A stretch of DNA of 64,000 nucleotides from Berberis thunbergii (taxonomy: Eukaryota > Streptophyta > Magnoliopsida > Ranunculales > Berberidaceae): NCBI GenBank assembly GCA_003290165.1, contig QNQO01000222.1, forward strand, positions 930,001-994,000. The letters are read 5' to 3'. Under the pieces are notes generated by a model. That model was given only the letters and a program-made list of their open reading frames with translations, did no database searches and had not been told where the DNA came from. The translations under genes and the position numbers were made by a program. Position 1 is the stretch's first letter. The number at the start of each line of letters is the position of its first letter. Shown in pieces: positions 46,190 to 57,744 of this stretch.

Positions 46190-48441
46190 CTTCATGTGGT
46201 TTTTCAGTTTCACTACAGGGAGCTTACAAAGGATTTTTCAAATCTACCAGAGGGTTAAGGCAAGGGGATCCTTTTTCACCTTCATTATTCAATATTGCCT
46301 ATGAAGTTCTGAGTAGGGGTTTGAATGCGGCTTTAAGTAGAAGAAAAGTAGGGTATTATTATACGCCTAGAGCCCGCAGACCTGTTTCGCACCTCCTCTA
46401 TGCAAATGATACTATAATTTATTTAAATGGTAGAAAATCTTTAGTTTTGGGATGCATGAAATTTTCGCAAAGATATTGTAATGTTTCAGGCCAGAAAATG
46501 AATGAAGACAAAAGATCATTTGTGCTAGAGGTTAATGCGGTAGTGGAAAGAATTGTGGCTTTGAAGAGGTTTACAGGATTCCAGTATAAAAACTCTCCTT
46601 TGACATATTTGAGAGGGCCAATTATTCAAGGGAAAGCAAAGTTCTTTTACTTCTAAGAAATGATTGTTAAAATTCAAAGACGTATCGAGAGATGGAAAGC
46701 GAAACTATTATCTCTGGGGGGAGATTGATTTTGATTAAACACGTCCTTAGCTCGGCCCCAGTTTACATACTTAGAATTAACGCCCTATTAGCAGATTTCT
46801 TTTGAAGGGATTGTGAAGGCAGGTTGAAGAAAAAATGGGTGTCATGGGAAAAAATTGTTTACCACTTGAGGAAGAATGGTTGGGTGTTAGAAATTTGACA
46901 GTAGTGATGAAGGCTTTTCGAGTTAAGTCTCTTTGGAACCTAATTATTTCAGACTCTTTATGGGCTTTTTTTATGAGAAATAAATATTGGTTGCCTAGAG
47001 TCTTGTTGAGTAGCCAAGTTGTGAAGTGTGGGGCATCTCCTTTTTTCAAGGAGATCATGCTTGGTAAATCTTTGACATTGAGCAATTCATTCCGGCTCAT
47101 TGACAAGGGCAATACTAGTTTCTTCGAGGAAAACTGGAATTTTGTGGCCTCCATCATAAGGACGAAGGATTTAATCTGTCATGGGGTTTGGACTACGGTT
47201 AGGGAAGTGATATTTGGCAATTTTGAATTGCTTAACCCTGGCCTCAGACAGTTTGTGTGTAGTATTTTTGCAGATAGATTACGTGGTAAGAAATATGGTG
47301 AGGATGGGTGAGTATGGGCTTCGAACCAAGATAGACTTTTCTCTATTCATTCTACTTGTGAATTGTTTCGAAATCAGGGGGTGAAAATGAGATAAGTAAA
47401 AAGATATGGAAAGACATTATTTCGTACAAAATCTCGGTTTTTGTATGAAAATGACTGCGTAGAGGTGTGCCAATGGATGGGGAGTTGTACAGATGCGGTT
47501 TTAGCTTAGATTCAAGATGTAGGTGTGTTGTGCTAATCCGAAGACGAAATCTCTGAATTACTTATTCCAGGATGGTCAGTTGGTGGTAAAGTTGTGGAGT
47601 GACTTTGAAGGGGTGTTTGACGTGCATATAAGGAAACAAGCAGAGATTTCTACAGTGATATTGATTTGGTTCAAAAGAGCCAAGATGAACTCGCAAAAAG
47701 TGTGTTATACTTTCTCACTCCTATGTTTGTTTTATGGGAAATTTGGAAGCAAAGGTGCAAGTGTGTCTATGAAGATGCTTCTCCAAATTCTGTTTTGTAA
47801 TTCTAAACATTAGGAGCAATTTGAGGCCGGCAAACACTTTTGTCATTCCAAAACAATTAAGTCGGAATAAGGCCCCATTAAGAGCTTTGGGGCTACTTGA
47901 GATCCCAGTCAGAAGGAAGGTTGTCAGAATTGTTTATTCGATTCCCTTTTCTGTAGATTTTAGGGCTCTTAATGTTGATGGATCCTCTTGCAAAAAAAAG
48001 GCAACATGAGTTGTGATTATTAGAGACCCAAGGGGTCTTTGTGTAGAGGGAAAGCAATGTTTTTTGGGGAATGTTCAAATAATAAAGCGGAAGCTTTGGC
48101 TCTCGTGGAAGGTTTGCGCCTTTGTTTCTCATTGGGTTTTAGGAAAGTGATTATCCAATCGGATTCGGAACTAGTTTGTCGTTGGTTTAGGGAGACCTTT
48201 AAAATTCCTTGGCATTTGGAGAACATTTTTTAAATATATTAAGGTGCTGGGAGATAAAATGTCGGTTGATTTCAAGCATATCTATAGAGAGGCAAATGCG
48301 GTGGCGGATGCGCTAGCGCTTAGAGCACAAAAAGATTATAGGACTATCACATATAGAGCAAATGACCTACCTAGGAGTGGGACAGGGTTGGTTTTGCTTG
48401 ATAGTTCCCACACGGCTTATGTTTGTCATGATAATGAGTAG
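46190..48441 (+). pseudogene. LINE-F ORF2, RT C-terminal part and RNase H
   Basis: RT resumes with SSCGFSVSLQGAYKG-like sequence and the QGDP block (about 46260; usual QGDPLSP altered to QGDPFSP). 46321-46656 contains LLYANDTIIYLNGRKS, in which the catalytic YADD has become YAND. Then the linker 46835-47311 (VMKAFRVKSLWNLIISDSLW) and RNase H 48010-48441 (FGECSNNKAEALALVEGLRL, ending NAVADALALRAQKDY). Several frameshifts. Confidence 0.8.
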
Positions 48442-49532
48442 AAGAAGTATCTTTGAAAATATGCAGGTTTTAGCCACTGGTTTGGGATGCAGGAGACGTG
48501 GAACAACATCAGTGTTGGCTTGCTGGACTGAGCTGTCGGGAGTCGGTGTTATATTGCACGGTTGGGGTCGTTACTGCCTCCGCAATGACCTGGACAGAGT
48601 GCTCTGTTTTGGTGCAAACTGGGGAGAGTTTATGGCTATGGCGGAATTTGTTTTCAGGACGTTTTATCTCTGTTTTGCTGCTATTGCTCTGGATGTTTTT
48701 ATTGGTTGTTTGCTGGTCCGGTTATTGAATTCAGGAAGCAAATTTCGAGGGTGCTTTGTGCGTGCTAAAGATGGCTGGGGATTGATATTGAGCAGGGCTT
48801 GCATGATGTTTTTGGTGTTTGCATGTTTTTATTATTGCAAATTTCAAATTGTGATTGCAATATTTATGTTTGCAAGTTGCAATGTGGAAGTTGCAAGTTT
48901 TTGCAAATTTGTTATCTTTACAAGATGCAAGTGTTTAGTTTGGCAAGTTGCAGTTGACGCACTTTTCTAGTAAGCTGTGGCGATGTTGATTCTTCTAGTA
49001 TTCAGTTCGTGGTGTGAAAAATAATATGTTGCTGCCGTGGACTATTACACATGCTGATCGGTGGCCAGGTTGGTGAATTGTGCTTGCTGGAAATTGGCAG
49101 GGTATTGATTTTGAGCGGGGTTGGCATGATACATTGGGTGTTGGCTAGTTGTTATGATGGCAATTTGCGAATTGTGTTTGTCAGGTATGATTCCAAGTTG
49201 CAAATGGAGCTTGCAAGTTGTTATAATTGCAGTTTGAAAGTGGTAAGTTGCATGGTTGGCAAGTTTGTTATGTTCATAAGATGCAAGTTGTTATGTGTGC
49301 AAGTTGCAGGTTGGAGTAAATGCACAATTTGATCAAGTTGCAAGTTGTGCAAATGTTTCTTGGGAAAGACTATAAATGGGCGATTGGTTAAGGTCTTTCC
49401 TTGCTCACCTATTTCTTTTGTTTATAAGGTCTAGGTGATTTTGGCCTAGTCCTTGAATAAGGTCTTTTAAGGTCTAAACTTTTCTTTGGTTTAGGCTTGA
49501 TCCTTGGTGAAATAGGTATGTTTCTCAATTTT
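48442..49532 (+). repeat. LINE-F 3' UTR with TTGCAAGTTG repeats
   Basis: Non-coding. About 48830-49350 is enriched in TTGCAAGTTG, TGCAATTTGC and variants, as in LINE-C. Long open frames here (48362-48970) are incidental. The 3' UTR is cut at 49532 and resumes at 61897. Confidence 0.7.
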
Positions 49533-50175
49533 TGATGCAGGAGGATCCGAGTCAGATGATGCTGAGTTGTCAGATAGCACATTATTAGCACTAAGATATC
49601 TTGAATTAGCAGCTCAGCGCAAGGATGGCAGAAAATCATGATTCTATTTTTAATTTTGAAGTTTTGGGTACGTTATAGTATCTTGGCCGTAACTTTGGCT
49701 GCGAGTATTAGAATCGCGCAAATGACCCCATTCGGAAAGCTCTTTTCAACGCGCATGTCATGGTCAACCAGCTATGCTTGTTGCACATATTTTTGAAGCT
49801 AAATTCCAATGTTTTCCCTTCTGAATCCACGAATTTAGCAGTTTATTTCCCTTTATAATAATATTTCAATTATTGTTTAGGAAGTGATTATGAACCCAAT
49901 TTGGGCCAAATTTTTAGTAGTTTATTTATTTTATTACGTATTTTTTAGCATGATTATTGGAGTGTTGCCATTTTTGGTAAAATTCTAATATTGATGAGTT
50001 TTAGCTATAAAGCTCGGCTTGTAGGCTCATTTTAGAGATGCCTATGATTTGAGTAATTTGATTAACATTAGAGTTATTTCCTCTGTGTTTTTTTGGCTAA
50101 TCTTCCTGTGTTCTTCCTTGTTAATTATCTATTGCTATTAGCCTGCAAAATAATCGCTATTCTTCCCGGCTGAGA
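49533..50175 (+). repeat. Probable 5' LTR and leader of the gypsy element
   Basis: Non-coding sequence from TGATGCAGG to the shared block ending CCCGGC. A tRNA-Met-like primer site is not clear; TTTTATCAG lies just after it. The missing 5' part of the 3' LTR prevents a full LTR alignment, so the extent is inferred from the shared 3' block only. Confidence 0.45.
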
Positions 50176-50189
50176 TTTTATCAGTTTTT

Positions 50190-51117
50190 ATGGCTAGTGG
50201 TCATGGTCGTGGTCGTAGCGGGCAGGTTCCGAACGAGGAAGCCCCTCACTGTGATCGCAACATTAAGGAAGTGATGATTGAAGATTTACAAAGGCAAATT
50301 ACAGAGCTAACCCAACGTCTAACGGTGCAGGAATTAGATAATCGTGAGATGGAAGATCACGATTCTGATTTCAGTTTTGAAAACCCATATCACCATTGTG
50401 CTCGATTCTGGGAGCGACGTGGTCGGGGGGATCGTCATGGAAATCTCGGTTTGAAGGTAGATCTACCCGAGTTTTCTGGGACGTTACAGGTTGAAGGATT
50501 TGTGGATTGGTTGAAAGAAGTAGATTATATCTTTAAGTATAAGGAAGTTCCAGATCCTGTCAAAGTGAAATTGGTTGCCATCAAACTCAAAAGCAAAACA
50601 TCTGCGTGGTGGGAGCATTTGAAGCGATCATGCGACAAACAGGGCCATGCCAAAAACACTGATAGGGAAAAGATGAAGGGTCACTTCCCTCCTTTCGGCT
50701 ACACTCAAACTTTGTTTCAACGACTTCATTCATTGTGGGAAGGCACGAAATCAGTTGATGATTACACGAAGGAGTTATATCAATTAGTAGCCCGTAATGA
50801 CTTATCTGATAGTAGAACGATATTTGGGGGGATTATGACAACCCCTGCTGGATGTCCTCAGCCTTCACTCACTGTAGACAGTTTCTGAAGCCTACCAGCA
50901 TGCACTTGCTGTGGAAAAACAACAGAACATGAGGCCTATGATCAGAAGTGATCAAAGCAGTCGGGCAGTTCGCCCTCAAGAATCCCGTCCTACCCAACCA
51001 TCGCCGCTGAGTAACTCTACTATTAGATGTTTTAGATGTGGTGAACAGGGACATAGTCCGACATGGGCGACACATTTTGATCACTTTCGTGCTGTTTTTG
51101 ATAAGTTGAGGACGGAG
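50190..51117 (+). pseudogene. Gypsy gag (retrotransposon capsid protein) with zinc knuckle
   Basis: ATG at 50190 (MASGHGRGRSGQVPNEEAPH). The retrotrans_gag core follows: LKVDLPEFSGTLQVEGFVDW, KVKLVAIKLKSKTSAWWEHL and TLFQRLHSLWEGTKSVDDYT. A frame break lies near 50850. The zinc knuckle CFRCGEQGHSPTW at about 51030 lacks its last Cys. Right after it the reading becomes RT sequence (HFDHFRAVFDKLRTER), so protease and the RT N-terminus were deleted. Confidence 0.8.
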
Positions 51118-51139
51118 CGTCACTACACCAAAAACCCCC

Positions 51140-51515
51140 ATTAGCAACGGTTCTATACCGTGGGCGTAAGCCATTGCCACGGCTAAGAGCCGTGGACTAC
51201 AGGGGCGTCGCGAAATCTTTTGTAACGGCTATAAACCGTTGCTAAAATTGTAGCAACGGTTTTATGCTTGAATGGGGGGCGTGATTTTCAGCAATTAGCA
51301 ACGGTTATAAACCGTTGCAATAATAATAGCAACGGTTTTTAGCCGTGTCAAAAATAGCAACGGTTTTAAGCCGTGACAAGGTGTAGAAATTAGCAACGGT
51401 TATAAACCGTGTCTAATTAAGTAGCAACGGTTTTAAGCCGTGGCAAGGTAGCCACGGTTTTTAGTCGTTGCAATAGTTAGCCACGGTTTAAAACCGTGGC
51501 AAATTTTTTTTTTTT
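51140..51515. repeat. CACTA-4 left hairpin array (AACGGTTTTAAGCCGTTG units)
   Basis: About ten imperfect palindromes with the core ACGGTT..AACCGT, spaced 30-40 bases, each able to form a short hairpin. They lie between the terminus and a T-rich run (51506-51555). The matching array at 60060-60430 is the other subterminal region. Confidence 0.88.
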
Positions 51516-51555
51516 TTAATTTTTTAATTTTTTAATTTTTTAATTTTTTTTTTTT

Positions 51556-52044
51556 TGCTATCAGATGACTTTGCCGGATTTGTAAATTCCAGTTCCACTA
51601 ACATAATCAGTATATTGATAACTTGCACTTTAGTTTGGCTTAATCAAATTTTATTTGAAAGGACAAGTATCCAATATTGGAGTTTCTACCATCCTGACAA
51701 CAAAACTTACTTTGTCAAAAAAAAAAAAAATTTGAAAGGAAACTAACAATGGAGTTTCTACATGGAGAAAGCTTGTTAAAAATATGAATAATGTACAAAT
51801 ATTATTAAAGGCAATGCGTAGGAACCTGGAAACTAGCAGAGATGTACAAGAAGAAAAACCATTTTAACAATAAACTTCCGTTTCATCAAATATCACTGTT
51901 TCATAATTTTGTCACGCCAACAACAATGTAATCATCTGAGGTAAGATTGAAGACGGAAATATGGACATTCAAATCTCTTTTAATAGAGCTTTATTCTTGT
52001 CTGTATCAAAGACCTACAAATGGGGCATAACTGAAGGTCTTGTC
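51556..52044. other. CACTA-4 interior, no recognised gene
   Basis: AT-rich sequence between the left array and the last captured CAP exon. Nothing recognised. Confidence 0.4.
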
Positions 52045-53345
52045 CACAATTGCAACATGTCTGATGTGTTGTCCACAGAAATCGTTGGCGCACCCTACAC
52101 AAAAGATACACACGAACTCTCTCTCAAGAAATTTAAGTTGACAATAAATTAGCAGGCCCAGAAGTGTGAAGTTGCAATCTTGATTAGAAAAACTACTATC
52201 AGACAAAGAAAACAAATACCTGACATTGCACTTCAATACCATTGCAGTTCACAACCTCACATGCTGCTACAACATCCTATTTTTGGAAAACCAAACCAAA
52301 GATGGTTTCTTCAGTTGAATACAAAAAAAAAGAAAAGAAAAAAAGAGAGGTTATTCTGCATGCACATGCTTCCATACTAACCATGAATAGAACTCCAATC
52401 TTACTGCATTTGTCAATTGTTATGTTGTTCACTTTTCCTGCACATTAATCGATTGATCATAAATTCCTTCCAGTTTCCTATCAGAATTACAGGCGAATGC
52501 TATATAGAATTTTATGCTAACACTTTTTAAGGAAATGCAATAATCTATTACTAAAATTATGCTGATGGAAAACTCACCTTGGATTTGCAAAACAGAATCT
52601 TTGCAACCAAAAATATAAACAGATTGTTTGGCATCACAATCACTAATAACCAAGTCTTTCATTCCAAATTGATTCTCAACCATCCATCTACTAAATGGCA
52701 CAACATTGACAACAAAGACCAAGAGATAGCAGCCAAGGGATGCTTCCACGATGCTGATTTCTGACAAGAGGCGTGAGTGAATGAATGAGAGAAAGAACTT
52801 ACTTGAGACCCATTTGAAGCTCCAATTTTGGAGGTCCGATTTTTGAGGAAGAAGAGCTAGCATGAGCTACTTTTTCAGAGACACTAACAACATTAGGTCT
52901 ATCCTTTCGGTTCTTTGTCTTCATATCATCGGTAACCTTCCTCAAACCCAGGATGAAAAGAATTGTATTGCAATCACACTTTGTATTGCTGGAACTAAAA
53001 TATAATACTCGTACATTTATTTATGTTATTAATTGTATGGGTACCTGAAGTCACAGATCCGGAACTGATTTCTTGAAATAAAGCAGCCATCCCTGGTTTT
53101 GATGATGAAGTATGAGAAGATTCGGCACTCATGAGGTAACCAGAGAGAGGAGGTGGAGGGGCAGGGCCTCCTGGCTTTGATAGGGCTGATATAGGAGCTG
53201 ACGCACTTTTGCCAGTAGGACACCATACAGGATCCAAAGGATAGAAACTCTTGACAAAATCCCTCAAACCAGGCAAATAAAGTTCCTTCAAAGCTTTAGC
53301 CCATTCCACATGATTTGGATCTTTGCTTTTGTATTCCACAAGAAT
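52045..53345 (-). pseudogene. CAP1: Captured cyclase-associated protein (CAP1) exons
   Basis: Five minus-strand exons: 53045-53345 (ILVEYKSKDPNHVEWAKALK, then GLRDFVKSFYPLDPVW, the Pro-rich stretch, ALFQEISSG), about 52803-52950 (GLRKVTDDMKTKNRKDRPNV), about 52578-52692 (VENQFGMKDLVISDCDAKQS, VYIFGCKDSVLQIQ), 52220-52276 (DVVAACEVVNCNGIEVQCQ) and about 52045-52100 (GAPTISVDNTSDM). They cover the end of the HFCD domain, the polyproline region, WH2-like region and the C-terminal beta-helix (CARP) domain of this actin-monomer recycling protein. The N-terminus and last residues are absent. The acceptor before exon 2 is degenerate. Confidence 0.88.
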
Positions 53346-54690
53346 CTAATTTAGAACTATGAAGTCAGTCTTGAGCCTTGACTTACAGTATTCTTGTTAT
53401 CAACTGATCTAGATTCTAGAATGGGAGTCTGTCAAAAACTGATCCAAAAGTTCACAAAAGGAAATCGAAGGTGAAGTAGTTAAACAAAATGGAAAATGGC
53501 AAAAGCTCCATATTTAGTTTCACCATTCAGTTTCTCTAGACATATCTTATTTCACTTAATATGTAAAGCCAATACAGAGTAACCAAGTTAACGAAATGGC
53601 TACCATTGTTTAACATACCTTGTTGTTATAGAATTTAGCCGTTTGCCAACTTTCTTCCACATGTGAAATAGGAAAGCTCATTCCTTGAAAAGAAAAAATA
53701 GAAAACAACTAGTGTGAAAAAAAGAATATATGTAAAGACATTATAAATGTGCAGGCACACGTGTATGATGAGTAGTCAAGTAGAGAATGGTATAATACTA
53801 GCAAAAACAGTTGTTTTTAAAATAGCCGTGAACAAGTCAATGGTATAATACTAACAAAAACAGTTGTTTTTAAAATAACAGCTTATCTTTTCTTTTCTTT
53901 TCGTTGTTTTTAAAATAACAGCTTATCTTTTCATGTGAACCTACATCAAACCCTGGTATAAATTGAACAAGCATAAACAGTCATACTTATAGAAGAGTTT
54001 ACTTGAATTAAGTCCATAATTAACAAAAGAAGTTTACATAAAGATATGAAATCTTACATGAAACAGCACAATACAACAAGCAACTAAGGTGGTCATTTGG
54101 ATTTGCAAAAAAACACAAAGAATCTATGCTTTGAGGACAGTATTGGCAAAGTAAAGGAATCTCAACTACAACAACCTCAAGCATATTTCCAAAACAAAAT
54201 CAGTATAAACCTCATTTCTCATTTTGTTGATAGATGGATACCCCTAAATACTTAAATCACCTAAAAAAACACTTCAATCACCCAAAAACAAAAATTAATA
54301 TACAAGTAATGAAATGTGGTTATTCATTCAAGCATTTAAAACTAACCTGAAGTGGAAGTGGACTTACTTTAGTGAAAAAAACACAAAAGCAAATTTAGTC
54401 AATCTTTTTTCATGTCTCTTATCCTTCAAGGTTTGGTCTTCTTGACATTTGGGTTACGTGCTAGTAAATTAATTAACAAAATTCCAAATATTTAAATCGA
54501 ACAATTTACTATCATGAAGGCCTTCCAATAACTTTTTGAGTTTTGAAACATGAAACCTTTCGTCAACTGATACTTTCAAAATCACATTAAACAACTAAAA
54601 ACCTAAGGGAAGTTGGCACTTCCAATCATGAAGAGGGACAATTTTAGATAAACGTGAGCTGACAATGTGTTAGTTGTTGAGATGACTCAC
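53346..54690. other. CACTA-4 interior between CAP1 and OTU-like fragments
   Basis: AT-rich and intron-like. A direct repeat of about 30 bases, containing AATGGTATAATACTA and CAGTTGTTTTTAAAATA, lies at about 53785-53880. No exon recognised. Confidence 0.4.
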
Positions 54691-54888
54691 TGGGATAGAA
54701 TCTAAATGAGACAGCCGCCTCCCAAGTCCACCACCCTCTTTAACACATTCTTCTGCCAGGATACTAGCAATGGTCCTATCTTCGTCTGTATCTTGAAGGC
54801 TGCTATTTAAACTTGAGCTAGAACTTCCATATGAATTACTATGGATTTCATTCATGTAAGTGTAATGAAAGCTCCTACCATATATTAT
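54691..54888 (-). pseudogene. Captured exon of an OTU-domain deubiquitinase-like gene
   Basis: One minus-strand exon with CAG acceptor and GTGAGT donor. It reads SYGSSSSSLNSSLQDTDEDR, then TIASILAEE and GGGLGRRLSHLDSIP. The phrase GRRLSHLDSIP before a splice site is what I recall preceding the OTU domain in plant OTU cysteine proteases. The catalytic domain itself is not captured, so the assignment depends on this linker. Confidence 0.55.
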
Positions 54889-55869
54889 CTGTAAAGAACG
54901 AATGGGAGACATAAGAGTCAACTCCTAGCATATATGAAGCTAAAAGACAAGTGCTGGCCTTAGATAGTAGAGCCCAAAGCAAAATTGTAAAATCAGTCTA
55001 GATACATACAACAACAACCAACCAAAAAAAAAAAAACAGACCACATGTAACACTTCAATGGGACTCTAAATGAGATAGTGAATAAATTAGAATCCTAAAT
55101 GATTTAATGTAGCCATATCAGTTCAAAAATAGTTGCAATAAGGTTGCTACTTATTTGACCATTGGCAACAAAATATATCTACATAACTAGCTAAAAGACT
55201 AAGTGTTTCCAATTTCTAGCGAAAGACGACACTGTCCTAGGCTAGTGTTAGTGAATCATGATATCATACAGGATTTCGAGCATTAGGATTCCTAGCAGTT
55301 CATATTAGTGTCCAAGCAGACAGGCTTATCAATGGATCCATGCATAAAGCAGTCTATCCAATTACAGAACCAGCTTAAACAACACATCACAAGATGAATG
55401 CCTCCAGTTAAACATTAGAGAACTCCAAGGTAAATCCTTAGCAAATATCTGAAAACAACAACTACAATATCATATATTCACGGGAACCATCCTGTCATCA
55501 TTTTCCAGTATTCTCTAATGGACAAGCTCCATCATGAGCACACTATGGTGAAAACAGTATAATGATAATGCTGCATGAAATTAGTGGAAAATAGGCTGAA
55601 CAAAGCTGGATTAAAGAAACAAAATGATACTGGAGCAACTACATATGCACCATTTTTTACAGTTACCAGGTCCTTGCAAAAGATATATATACCTCAGTGC
55701 ATAAGCATACAAAAGTTTATACGAAATTATATTTTTATAGCATAGACACGTAATGAGGGAAAGTTCACAAAGAAAATGGAAAAGTTGTCACACAAGAGAA
55801 ATAACATATGATTATTTCATATACTTTGACTAGCATGATTCACACATAAAAAAGGAAATTCTGTCCAGA

Positions 55870-56010
55870 AAATTCATAAACGGGTTGAAAGGTAACCCAT
55901 CCTTAGTGAGCTTGGAAAATGGAAACCATACCAGGACATCTCTTGTAAGATCCCAGAGCTGGCGCACGTCTGTCCGTCAGTGAAGGTATTTCTCCAAATA
56001 CACAAGACTA
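55870..56010 (-). pseudogene. Captured exon, unidentified
   Basis: A minus-strand reading, VRQLWDLTRDVLVWFPFSKL then TKDGLPFNPFMNFLDR, is too ordered to be noise in AT-rich DNA and is followed by a possible donor. Conserved-looking aromatic and basic residues suggest a real protein, but I cannot name it. Confidence 0.4.
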
Positions 56011-56739
56011 CAATTTTGAAAAAGCAACAAACAAGATTACCAAGGACTCTGAGCTGAAAATCAACAATTTTAAGGGAAGAGGATATTTTGCAGAAATACA
56101 TATACTTGCATAATGAAAGAGGGGTAGGAGATCGAGACAATACAAATACAAATAGCTTGATGGTTCATTACACCCTAAGGTTAGAATGCAACATTCCAGC
56201 AAAGTACACAATAAGTACAAACATGTTACTTGTACTATATATACAAATAAGTACACATCAAAAAAAAAAAAAAAGTGCAAGCATATGACATGCATGTACT
56301 ATACACAAATAGCCTTAAGGGATGGTTTAGCAAATAGTTACATGAAGAAAACATCGATCAACTTTTATTAGCAATAGAGAAATGATTTTTTCCAAGAAAT
56401 AGTCATTTAAATGGAGATCCTCCATAACAGCAAGCCAAACCTTTGTCCTCTAAAGTGAAGATTGGTAGCCTGATCAGAATAGTTAAGTATCACATCTCCT
56501 GTGAATGACGATCCACCGCAGTATCAAACCTTTACTCTATTCCAATTATAAAAATCTGCAAACAGGAAGTAGTATGAGCTTTTGTACTTAATATGGAAGA
56601 TACCTTGACATAGCCCTGAGATGCATATAAAAAACACATAGAAAAGCCCTACAGTAAATTCCACACGCAAAAAAACCACAAAATTGGGAGAAAACTACAG
56701 GCCTAAACCAGCGTAAAAGCAGTTTTTCAGAAATCTCAC

Positions 56740-57290
56740 CTGGGTTAAATTTGGCCTTGTTGCTCAGCAAACCAGAGAATTCAATTTGCTTTGCCATTTT
56801 CTTTGAGGAGCCTAAGCGTGTATCTCTATGAGCAAGGCAAGTTGTGACATTGTTACACCAGCCTCCTCCCTTGGAACATAAATGAAAGAAACAAAAGGTT
56901 GTGTTACAATTGAACTCAGTTCATTCGACAGATCGTTTGCCTCATTAGATTAGATTATCTACTCCAAGTTGAGATCCGTTGCGGAGATTTGGTATTGCTC
57001 CTTTTGAAATAAACTACTAGCTTGATTTGGTTGTGTAAAAAATTACCTCAATATGAACCAACCAATTGTTAATCCCAGTGTTGGATCCTTTATCAATATG
57101 GTAAGCCGGCGGACTCCCATCCAAACAAACTGTAACAAATACGAAATTTCACAAACCGGATTACAATCATCAACATTGAATGTACAGATGTGAAAAGCTT
57201 TACTAATAGAAGAGGTTGTTACCAGCTCCTTTAGCTACGGCATTTTGAAGGAGAGTAATTCCCACAGGGAATCCATCGAGTACTTGTTGT
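56740..57290 (-). pseudogene. PAE: Captured pectin acetylesterase exons
   Basis: Three minus-strand exons: about 57223-57290 (DGFPVGITLLQNAVAKGA), 57047-57129 ([28 protein letters not shown]) and 56740-56869 ([43 protein letters not shown]). This is the N-terminal third of a cell-wall pectin acetylesterase, including the GGGWC oxyanion-type motif, but not the catalytic Ser (GCSAGG) or Asp/His. Exons join in phase with intact GT/AG sites. Confidence 0.88.
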
Positions 57291-57398
57291 TTTAGCCCAA
57301 TGAATAATATAGATTTACATGCTTTCAAATAGTAATATAGATTTTTGTGTGTGTAACCCGGGGTAGAGAATTATGTGTTGATTGTGTTATGAACTTAC

Positions 57399-57744
57399 CT
57401 TATTCCAACTATTCCCAAGGAACTCATTTACTGCCAAACCATTCATTCCATACATCACAGGTGATGACCAGTATCCCCATATCCACCACTTCTTCACATC
57501 ATCTGCAGTAAAAACATAGGAAATTTAGCTACCTATAGAGAATGTCTAATAGAACATAGAAACATGACAGTAATAGGACATACTTCTTGATAGAGCAAAT
57601 CCACCCAAAACCAACATGACAAGCACTGCAAATGCTCCAAATGTGTTTGCAACAATCATGCTCCTTCCTAAAGCTGCGATGAGCCGGAACAGTCCCGAAG
57701 CAAGCTGGTGTATAAGTAGGAGCATAAGGAACTGTCTAAAAAGC
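57399..57744 (-). pseudogene. Captured PDR-type ABCG transporter exons
   Basis: Exon 57584-57744 reads LFRQFLMLLLIHQLASGLFR, then LIAALGRSMIVANTFGAFAV and VLGGFALSR. Exon 57399-57502 continues DDVKKWWIWGYWSSPVMYGM, NGLAVNEFLGNSWNK. Splice sites are intact. This is part of the second transmembrane region of a pleiotropic drug resistance (full-size ABCG) exporter. Neither nucleotide-binding domain is present. It is the first recognised cargo downstream of the right end. Confidence 0.9.

Noticed and set aside
48362..48970. A 202-codon plus-strand open frame after the LINE-F RNase H
   Set aside because: It begins inside the RNase H region in a different frame and continues through 3' UTR repeats that are non-coding in LINE-C.
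51140..51510. Hairpin units as possible tRNA or riboswitch genes
   Set aside because: No cloverleaf or conserved loops; they are repeated about twenty times at both ends of one CACTA element.
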